Assembly: GCA_030428405.1 (NCBI GenBank)
Contig: JAUIEH010000157.1
Span: 1-6,642 of the forward strand
Reading direction: 5' to 3'
Origin: Alphaproteobacteria bacterium
GTDB taxonomy: Bacteria; Pseudomonadota; Alphaproteobacteria; Caulobacterales; Maricaulaceae
Length of the DNA stretch: 6,642 bases
A program made the translations under genes and the position numbers. This document shows positions 1 to 5,089 of this stretch, in pieces. The first letter of the stretch is position 1; each line of letters starts with the position of its first letter. The notes beneath the pieces were generated by a model. That model did not search any database and had not been told where the DNA came from. It was given only the letters and a program-made list of their open reading frames with translations.

Positions 1-1712
1 TTCGCGGCAAGCACCACTCGATGTTCTGCGAGCCGTCATTCACTTCGGGCGCTGAATATCAAGAATTCTGGCGGCGGCTCGGCCGCGGCGAGTTCGACTC
101 CGGCGTTTACAAGCGCATCGGAAAGGGCGGGCGCGAAGTCTGGATCCGCGCGACCTATAATCCGATCCTCGACCAGGCGGGCCGACCGTTCAAAGTGGTC
201 AAATTCGCTTCCGACATCACCGAGGTCGAGGTGGAGCGCAACGAGCTTGTGGCGAAATCTAACGCCATGAGCCGCTCCCAGGCGGTCATCGAATTCGAGC
301 TCGACGGCACGATCGTCACGGCGAATGAGAACTTCCTCGCCACGCTGGGCTACACGCTTGATGAAGTCGCCGGGCGTCACCACAGCATGTTCGTGGACGA
401 AGAAACACGCAACTCGCCCGACTACGCCATGTTCTGGGAGCGTTTGCGCCGCGGCGAGTTCATGGCGGACAAATATCGCCGCGTCGGCAAGGGCGGCAAG
501 GAGGTCTGGATTCAGGCCTCGTATAACCCGCTGCTCGATCTGGACGGCAATCCGTACAAGGTCGTAAAATTCGCCTCCGACGTCACGGCGGTAGAGCATG
601 AGCGGCGCGCGGCTGAAGCCGAAAGCGCACGGCGCTCTCAAGAGCTGGCGGATGTGGTTTCCACGCTCGCCGAGGGTCTCGGCAAATTGTCCGATGGCGA
701 CCTGACCTTCCGCGTCGATCAGGCGTTCCCCGAGGAATATGAGCGTCTGCGTGTCGACTTTAACGGCGCCATCACGCAGCTCGAAGGCGCCATGCAGGTC
801 ATTTTGTCGAATGCCGCGGGCATTAATTCTGGCTCGGGCGAAATCAGTCAGGCGGCGGATGACTTGTCGCGCCGGACCGAGCAGCAGGCGGCGAGCCTTG
901 AGCAAACCGCAGCGGCTCTCGACGAAATCACGGCGACCGTCCGCAAGACGGCTGAGGGCGCCAGCGAGGCGAACTCCGTCGGCAAGCAGACGCGCGAGGA
1001 GGCCGAAAGCGGCGGCGAGGTCGTGCGCGAAGCCGTCGACGCGATGAGCGAGATTGAAAGCTCGGCCGAAAAGATTTCGCAGATCATCGGCGTCATCGAC
1101 GAAATTGCGTTCCAGACGAACCTGCTCGCCCTCAACGCTGGCGTCGAGGCCGCGCGCGCTGGCGAGGCCGGTCGTGGTTTCGCTGTCGTGGCTTCGGAAG
1201 TGCGCGCGCTCGCGCAGCGTTCTTCGGACGCCGCCAAGGAAATCAAATCGCTCATCATGGCGAGTTCGCAGCATGTCGCTTCGGGCGTCGACCTGGTCGG
1301 GCGCACGGGCAAAGCGCTGACGGAAATCGTCGAGAAAGTCGCGACCATGAGTTCGCTTGTCGGCGAAATTGCGTCGTCAGCGGAAGAGCAGGCGACGGGG
1401 CTTTCCCAGGTCAACACCGCCGTCAACCAGATGGATCAGGTCACGCAGCAAAACGCGGCCATGGTCGAAGAGAGCACGGCGGCGAGTCATTCGCTCGCGA
1501 GCGAAGCTGCGGCGTTGACTGAGCTTGTATCGAAATTCCGGATCAGCGACGGCGGCGGCGTCGCCGCCGGCGGTCCGGTCGCTGTGCAGCAACGCCGCGT
1601 CGAGAAATTTGCGTCCGAAAAATCGCGCAGCCTTGCTGGATCGGGCGCGCGCTCGGCGCCGGCGATGAAGCCGCAATCAAATCTCGCCGAGGACGATTGG
1701 GAAGAGTTCTAG
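1..1712 (+). CDS. Methyl-accepting chemotaxis protein with tandem PAS domains, soluble IcpA/McpA-like (5' end cut off)
   Basis: The reading frame is open from the window edge (first whole codon at 3), and the residues before the first ATG (21) match the second PAS repeat, so ATG 21 is not the true start. The fragment has 569 residues. In order they are: the C-terminal part of a PAS domain (residues 1-76), a complete PAS domain (about 90-200), a HAMP-like helical linker (about 210-265) and the MCP signalling coiled coil (about 280-512), whose hairpin tip reads FQTNLLALNAGVEAARAGE. A Gly/Ala-rich flexible tail ends in DWEEF. From memory, the signalling domain aligns without gaps to E. coli Tsr/Tar up to the tip, suggesting the 36-heptad class. 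The methylation region TEQQAASLEQTAA is recognisable. No transmembrane segment is visible, so it is probably cytosolic, although the missing N-terminus could change this. PAS sensing implies an internal (redox, energy or ligand) signal; the cofactor is unknown. It is the first visible gene of the che operon. Confidence 0.95.
   Translation, partial: RGKHHSMFCEPSFTSGAEYQEFWRRLGRGEFDSGVYKRIGKGGREVWIRATYNPILDQAGRPFKVVKFASDITEVEVERNELVAKSNAMSRSQAVIEFELDGTIVTANENFLATLGYTLDEVAGRHHSMFVDEETRNSPDYAMFWERLRRGEFMADKYRRVGKGGKEVWIQASYNPLLDLDGNPYKVVKFASDVTAVEHERRAAEAESARRSQELADVVSTLAEGLGKLSDGDLTFRVDQAFPEEYERLRVDFNGAITQLEGAMQVILSNAAGINSGSGEISQAADDLSRRTEQQAASLEQTAAALDEITATVRKTAEGASEANSVGKQTREEAESGGEVVREAVDAMSEIESSAEKISQIIGVIDEIAFQTNLLALNAGVEAARAGEAGRGFAVVASEVRALAQRSSDAAKEIKSLIMASSQHVASGVDLVGRTGKALTEIVEKVATMSSLVGEIASSAEEQATGLSQVNTAVNQMDQVTQQNAAMVEESTAASHSLASEAAALTELVSKFRISDGGGVAAGGPVAVQQRRVEKFASEKSRSLAGSGARSAPAMKPQSNLAEDDWEEF
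12..605 (+). repeat. Tandem PAS-domain duplication, period 366 nt
   Basis: Two copies of a PAS-encoding unit lie head to tail. Landmark codons repeat at a constant offset: the first His of HHSMF is at 12 and 378, and the Trp of EVWI is at 141 and 507, both exactly 366 nt (122 codons) apart. By hand count, 45 of 76 aligned residues from HHSMF to the end of the domain are identical with no gap. Copy 1 is missing its first half because of the window edge, and further copies upstream cannot be excluded. Confidence 0.88.
1550..1569 (+). other. GC-only hairpin in the receptor tail
   Basis: CGGCGGCG (1550-1557) and CGCCGCCG (1562-1569) are perfect inverted complements around a 4-nt loop. They lie in the Gly/Ala-rich tail codons of the receptor, about 140 nt before its stop. 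There is no T-run afterwards and the frame continues, so it is not a classical terminator. It may simply reflect GC-rich Gly/Ala triplet composition. Confidence 0.4.
1695..1709 (+). other. C-terminal CheR/CheB tethering pentapeptide DWEEF
   Basis: The last five codons of the receptor before the TAG at 1710 encode DWEEF. Known tethers are NWETF/NWESF in enterobacterial Tar/Tsr and GWEEF in Pseudomonas aeruginosa McpB, where the aromatic residues Trp and Phe are the key contacts. About 50 flexible Gly/Ala/Ser-rich residues separate it from the coiled coil, as expected for a tether. CheR and CheB genes lie in the same operon. Confidence 0.75.
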
Positions 1713-1716
1713 GAGG
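1711..1716 (+). promoter_or_regulatory. Shine-Dalgarno of the STAS gene
   Basis: AGGAGG is a full consensus ribosome binding site that overlaps the last two bases of the receptor TAG stop (1710-1712), 9 nt before ATG 1726. It fixes the STAS gene start and is the strongest ribosome site in the window. Confidence 0.85.
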
Positions 1717-1725
1717 CGGTCGACC

Positions 1726-2007
1726 ATGGCGGCGTTGAAGCTTCCTGAATCACTGGACATCGCAGCCGCGGCGTCTCTTACGGAAACGTTCCGTAAGCGT
1801 CGTGGGCGCGGTTTGAGCGTGGACGCATCACAGGTGAGCCGCGTCGGCGCCCTGTGCGTGCAGGTTTTGCTCGCCGCTCGGGCGGCGTGGGAGTCGGACG
1901 GCAAGTCGCTGAAAATCATGCAGCCGTCGGACGCGTATTGTGAGGCGATGCGTATGTGTGGCGCGGATGTGCTCGTTCCTTCCGGCGCGAGCGGGGGCAA
2001 AATATGA
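1726..2007 (+). CDS. cheS: Small STAS-domain chemotaxis protein, CheS-like
   Basis: The product is 93 residues, a single STAS domain with nothing added. The ATG is set by the AGGAGG site and there is a 13-nt gap after the receptor gene. Residues 30-49 (LSVDASQV, then a segment ending VQVLLAA) align without gaps to the phosphorylation-loop strand and helix of SpoIIAA-type anti-sigma antagonists. The usual Asp-Ser-Ser is replaced by Gly41-Ala42-Leu43, so no phosphorylatable Ser/Thr sits at that site. The position between receptor and cheY1 matches cheS (orf2) of Sinorhizobium meliloti, a protein reported to bind CheA and accelerate CheY1 dephosphorylation, and the gene called cheX in Caulobacter, which is unrelated to the CheX phosphatase. 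The same role here is inferred from synteny and fold. The symbol is less certain than the STAS assignment. Confidence 0.82.
   Translation: MAALKLPESLDIAAAASLTETFRKRRGRGLSVDASQVSRVGALCVQVLLAARAAWESDGKSLKIMQPSDAYCEAMRMCGADVLVPSGASGGKI
1777..1797 (+). repeat. Perfect 9-bp inverted repeat inside the STAS gene
   Basis: CTTACGGAA (1777-1785) and TTCCGTAAG (1789-1797) are exact inverted complements around a 3-nt centre (ACG), about 50 nt inside the STAS gene. It could form a compact mRNA hairpin or be a symmetric protein-binding site. It is in frame and encodes ordinary STAS residues (LTETFRK), so function is unproven. Confidence 0.5.
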
Positions 2008-2369
2008 GCTTGTCAATTTTGACGGTCGACGACTCGCGGATGATGCGCGAAATGTTGCTCCTGGCTCTGAGCGAGCAGGGCTTTGTCGTGACCCAGGCGG
2101 AGGATGGCGTCGAGGGGCTGGAGAAGCTCAATAGCGCCTCTTTTGACGTCATCATCACGGACATCAACATGCCGCGACTTGACGGTTTCGGCTTCATCGA
2201 GGGCGTGCGCGCGGATGAAAAGCATCGCGCCACGCCGATACTCGTTCTGTCGACGGAAGGCGATGTCGAGAAAAAGACGCGCGCCAAGACCGCCGGCGCA
2301 ACGGGTTGGATCGTAAAACCTTTTAACGCGGAAAAACTCGTTTCCGCCATTCGCCGCGTCAGCGCTTGA
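2004..2369 (+). CDS. cheY: Chemotaxis response regulator CheY (CheY1 position)
   Basis: The product is a stand-alone 121-residue receiver domain. ATG 2004 is chosen because it overlaps the STAS stop as ATGA, the protein then begins MSLSILTVDDS at the normal receiver start, and the in-frame upstream ATG at 1956 would add 16 non-family residues. Key residues are all present: acidic pair Asp9/Asp10, phospho-acceptor Asp53 (TDINMP), Ser83 at the Thr87 position of E. coli CheY, and Lys105 (VKPF). Trp102 replaces the switch Tyr106. There is no output domain. CheA should phosphorylate Asp53. In S. meliloti the regulator encoded at this position, CheY1, serves as a phosphate sink while CheY2 binds the motor. 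Whether this one drains phosphate or binds the motor cannot be told from sequence alone. The gene is probably translationally coupled to the STAS gene. Confidence 0.93.
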   Translation: MSLSILTVDDSRMMREMLLLALSEQGFVVTQAEDGVEGLEKLNSASFDVIITDINMPRLDGFGFIEGVRADEKHRATPILVLSTEGDVEKKTRAKTAGATGWIVKPFNAEKLVSAIRRVSA

Positions 2370-2375
2370 CAGCTT

Positions 2376-2381
2376 GAGAGG
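2376..2381 (+). promoter_or_regulatory. Shine-Dalgarno deciding the GTG start of cheA
   Basis: GAGAGG lies 8 nt before GTG 2390 in the 20-nt gap after cheY. It supports a GTG start giving a protein that begins MDPLESVKITFFQEC, the usual N-terminus of alphaproteobacterial CheA. Confidence 0.7.
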
Positions 2382-2389
2382 TCGCGATC

Positions 2390-4618
2390 GTGGATCCGCT
2401 CGAGTCCGTTAAAATCACATTCTTCCAGGAATGCGACGAGCACCTGGCGACGCTGGAAGGCGATCTGCTCGCAATGGAGGAGAGCGCCGGCGACCGCGAG
2501 GCGATCGACGCTGTCTTCCGCGCAGTGCACTCGATCAAAGGCGGCGCCGGGGCGTTCGGGCTTGAGGCGCTGGTTTCATTCGCACACGTATTTGAAACGG
2601 CGCTCGACCATATGCGCGAAGGCCGACTGGCCGTCACGCATGAGGCGGTGCAGATCATGCTGCGCGCCAATGACATTCTCGCCGACCATGTCGAGGCGGC
2701 GAAATCGGGCGCGGACGCCGACGCCGCAGCCGCAGCCGCGATGATGGCGGAGCTGAACGCGCTTTCGCCCGGCGAAGGCGGTGAGGCTGGCGGCGACGAC
2801 GCGCTCGATGCCGGCGGGACTGCGCCGGACGAGTTGGGCTTCGTTCCGCTGAAAATGGACATCGCCGATATTGGCGGCGACGACACCGCGAGCGATCCTG
2901 CTGCGGACGATGCCGACTGGGTCGTGACCTTCGCACCCCATGCGCGGCTTTATGCGACCGCAAATGATGCGCTCATTTTGCTGCGCGAGCTGACGCGGCT
3001 TGGCGAGTCCGACGTTTCGCTTGACGCCTCAGCGCTCCCCGGTCTCGATGAGATTGATCCGGAAGGAGCCTATCTGAGCTGGACCGTGCGTCTGCTGGCT
3101 TCGTGTACGGAAGACGATATCCGCGAGGTGTTCGATTTCGTTGATGGCGACTGCACGCTGACGCTCGAACGCGCGACAGGCGATGGGCAAGGCGCGGGCG
3201 GAAGCGGCGACGCGGCGGATGAGCTTCCGCCTGCAGACGAGCTTGGCTTTCGGCCGGTCCAGATCGCAATAGGCGAGGATGACGCCATCACATCGCCGGT
3301 TGCGGAAAGCGATGCGACGCCTGCGTCGGCCGAGCCTGCCGCATCGGCGGCGCCTCAAGCCGCTTCGCCCCCGCCAACAGCCAAGCCGGCTGCATCGCCG
3401 GCCGCATCGGCCACCATTCGCGTCGACCTCGACCGGGTTGATAAGCTGATCGACCTGGTCGGCGAGCTGGTCATCAATCAGGCGATGCTGGCCCAGCGCG
3501 TCTCCGAAACCGTGATCGCCAACGACTCCAATGTTTCGATGGGGCTGGACGAACTCGAGCAGCTCACGCGCGAGATCCAGGACAGCGTCATGGCCATCCG
3601 CGCCCAACCCGTACGGATCGTTTTTCAGCGCATGTCGCGGGTGGCGCGAGAATGCGCATCGGCCACCGGCAAGCAGGTTCGTCTTGTCACGGAAGGTGAG
3701 GGAACCGAAGTCGACAAGACCGTCATCGAGCGCTTGTCCGAGCCCATAACGCACATGCTGCGCAACGCCGTCGACCACGGCCTGGAATCGCCAGAGCGAC
3801 GCGCTGAAGTCGGCAAGCCGGCGGAAGGCGTGGTGCGTTTGAGCGCGCGCCATCAATCTGGCCGCATCGTCATTGATGTCGCCGATGATGGCGGCGGCAT
3901 CAATCGCGAGCGCGTGTTCAATTCGGCCGTTGAAAAAGGCCTTGTCTCAGCAGATGCGACGCTGACTGATGATGAGATCGACAATCTCATCATGATGCCG
4001 GGTTTCTCGACCGCGCAGGAAGTCTCCAACATTTCCGGGCGCGGGGTCGGCATGGATGTCGTCAAGCGCTCGATTCAGGAACTCGGCGGGCGGCTGTCGA
4101 TCAGCTCCGAGCCGGGCGTTGGCACGACATTTTCGCTCAGCCTGCCGCTGACGCTCGCCGTGCTCGACGGCATGGTGGTTTCGGCCGGCGGGCAAACGCT
4201 AGTGGCGCCGCTCACGTCAATCGTCGAGACGCTGCAGCCCAAAGCCGACGCCGTTCGTCGGATCGGCCCGAACCGGACCGTTCTCGCCGTACGCGGCGCG
4301 CATGTCCCGCTTGTCGATGTCGGCGTGGCGATGGGCTGGCGCACCGAGCCTCTTCCGGCGACGGAGGGCGTCGCAATCCTCGTGGACAGCGAAGTGCACG
4401 GAGAGGCGGCTCTGCTCGTCGATGGGATTCAGGGCCAGCGTCAGGTCGTGATTAAGAGTCTTGAGGCGAATTATCAGCACGTGGACTGTATTGCGGCTGC
4501 GACGATCCTGGGCGACGGACGCGTGGCGCTCATCATTGATGTCGAATCCACGATCGGCTCAAATCTTCGCGGCGCGACGCCGGCGGAGGCCAAAGAACTT
4601 CTTGCGGCAGCGGGTTGA
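2390..4618 (+). CDS. cheA: Chemotaxis sensor histidine kinase CheA
   Basis: CheA autophosphorylates within receptor-CheW arrays and passes phosphate to CheY and CheB. The product has 742 residues from a GTG start. P1 (HPt, about 1-105) carries the phospho-accepting His47 in AVHSIKGGAGAFG. An acidic Ala/Gly-rich linker follows, then a P2-like domain (about 177-262) starting at DWVVTFAPHARLY, assigned by position and by its resemblance to other alphaproteobacterial CheAs. An Ala/Pro linker (301-342) leads to the P3 dimerisation helices (about 343-410). P4 (HATPase) has the N box with Asn459 (HMLRNAVDHGLE), DDGGG (499-503) and GRGVGMDVVK (550-559). P5, the CheW-like regulatory domain, starts at about 585 and runs to the end. 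Every catalytic motif is intact and no frameshift is seen. The motif DELGF-x-P occurs twice, at 147 and 283, flanking P2. The gap to cheW is 3 nt. Confidence 0.97.
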   Translation: MDPLESVKITFFQECDEHLATLEGDLLAMEESAGDREAIDAVFRAVHSIKGGAGAFGLEALVSFAHVFETALDHMREGRLAVTHEAVQIMLRANDILADHVEAAKSGADADAAAAAAMMAELNALSPGEGGEAGGDDALDAGGTAPDELGFVPLKMDIADIGGDDTASDPAADDADWVVTFAPHARLYATANDALILLRELTRLGESDVSLDASALPGLDEIDPEGAYLSWTVRLLASCTEDDIREVFDFVDGDCTLTLERATGDGQGAGGSGDAADELPPADELGFRPVQIAIGEDDAITSPVAESDATPASAEPAASAAPQAASPPPTAKPAASPAASATIRVDLDRVDKLIDLVGELVINQAMLAQRVSETVIANDSNVSMGLDELEQLTREIQDSVMAIRAQPVRIVFQRMSRVARECASATGKQVRLVTEGEGTEVDKTVIERLSEPITHMLRNAVDHGLESPERRAEVGKPAEGVVRLSARHQSGRIVIDVADDGGGINRERVFNSAVEKGLVSADATLTDDEIDNLIMMPGFSTAQEVSNISGRGVGMDVVKRSIQELGGRLSISSEPGVGTTFSLSLPLTLAVLDGMVVSAGGQTLVAPLTSIVETLQPKADAVRRIGPNRTVLAVRGAHVPLVDVGVAMGWRTEPLPATEGVAILVDSEVHGEAALLVDGIQGQRQVVIKSLEANYQHVDCIAAATILGDGRVALIIDVESTIGSNLRGATPAEAKELLAAAG
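2828..2884 (+). repeat. CheA linker motif, copy 1 (before the P2-like domain)
   Basis: Residues 147-165 read DELGFVPLKMDIADIGGDD. Copy 2 (residues 283-298) reads DELGFRPVQIAIGEDD. Both start DELGF-x-P, continue with alternating hydrophobic residues and end in a Gly/Asp/Glu patch. They sit in otherwise low-complexity linker on either side of the P2-like domain, 136 residues apart. Confidence 0.6.
3236..3283 (+). repeat. CheA linker motif, copy 2 (after the P2-like domain)
   Basis: This is the second occurrence of DELGF-x-P (residues 283-298), preceded by LPPA where copy 1 has GTAP. The codons for DELGF differ between copies (GAC GAG CTT GGC TTT here, GAC GAG TTG GGC TTC in copy 1), so the similarity is kept at protein level rather than from a fresh DNA duplication. 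Confidence 0.6.
3290..3415 (+). other. Ala/Pro/Ser-rich flexible linker before the CheA dimerisation domain
   Basis: CheA residues 301-342 consist mostly of Ala, Pro and Ser, including runs such as AASPPP and KPAASPAASA, with almost no large hydrophobic residues. This is the expected disordered tether that lets P1 and P2 move relative to the P3-P4-P5 core. Confidence 0.8.
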
Positions 4619-4621
4619 ACC

Positions 4622-5089
4622 ATGAACGAGACGACCACATCGAGCTTGGACGAAAGCCGCGAATTGATCACCTTCAGGATGTCCGACCAGGAATTCTGCG
4701 TCGACATCATGGCGGTGCGCGAGATTCGAGGCTGGACGCAGACGACGCCTTTGCCGCAGTCGCCCCAATATGTGATGGGCGTCATCAATCTGCGCGGCGC
4801 GGTCCTGCCGGTCGTCGACCTGTCACGCCGCTTGGGGTTGGGCCCTACCGAGCCTAAGGCGCGCCACGTCATCATTGTCGTGAATATCGGAACGCGGCTT
4901 GTCGGACTGCTCGTCGATGGCGTGTCCGACATTCTGACGGTTACGGACGAGTCTGTTCAGCCTACGCCGCAAGTCGCCTGTGATGTCGTGGATAGTTTCG
5001 TCAAGGGCATCGTCACGCTGGAAGGCCGGATGATCAGCTGGATTCTGCTCGACGAGATCCTGCCCGAGCCGAAGGAAGCCGCTGCATGA
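4622..5089 (+). CDS. cheW: Chemotaxis adaptor CheW
   Basis: CheW couples receptor tips to the P5 domain of CheA in the cytoplasmic array. The product has 155 residues forming one CheW (SH3-like) domain after a short N-terminal tail of about 12 residues. Recognisable elements are LITFRMSDQEFCVDI (first strands), VREIRGW with Glu34, YVMGVINLRGAVLPVVDL around Arg58, and LVGLLVDGVSDIL. The length is normal for the family. ATG 4622 is 3 nt after the cheA stop and only a weak G-rich stretch precedes it, so translation probably depends on coupling to cheA. The end overlaps the cheR start by 4 nt. Confidence 0.96.
   Translation: MNETTTSSLDESRELITFRMSDQEFCVDIMAVREIRGWTQTTPLPQSPQYVMGVINLRGAVLPVVDLSRRLGLGPTEPKARHVIIVVNIGTRLVGLLVDGVSDILTVTDESVQPTPQVACDVVDSFVKGIVTLEGRMISWILLDEILPEPKEAAA
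5074..5078 (+). promoter_or_regulatory. Shine-Dalgarno of cheR
   Basis: GGAAG inside the last codons of cheW lies 7 nt before ATG 5086, which supports the start that overlaps the cheW stop (ATGA). Confidence 0.55.

Noticed and set aside
21..23. ATG 21 as the true start of the receptor
   Set aside because: The residues encoded just before it (Gly-Lys-His-His-Ser) match the same place in the second PAS repeat, so the gene continues upstream of the window.
36..1274. Long antisense open frame of 412 codons opposite the receptor gene
   Set aside because: It is the complement of a clear MCP frame in GC-rich DNA. Its translation is Arg/Leu/Ala-rich, matches no family I recognise, and has no matching operon context.
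1718..1725. Palindrome GGTCGACC just before the STAS ATG
   Set aside because: An 8-bp palindrome in GC-rich DNA is common by chance, and it sits between the ribosome site and the start codon.
1956..2003. Upstream ATG (1956) as the cheY start
   Set aside because: It would add 16 residues not found in CheY proteins and overlap the STAS gene by about 50 nt. ATG 2004 gives the standard N-terminus and an ATGA overlap.
2722..2742. Repeated GCC/GCA triplets in cheA as a possible microsatellite
   Set aside because: They encode a short Asp/Ala run in the P1-P2 linker, which is ordinary low-complexity coding sequence with no long pure repeat.
3029..3856. Antisense open frame of 275 codons opposite cheA
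   Set aside because: It overlaps intact CheA linker, P3 and P4 coding sequence with all motifs present. Its Arg-rich composition is typical of a shadow frame.
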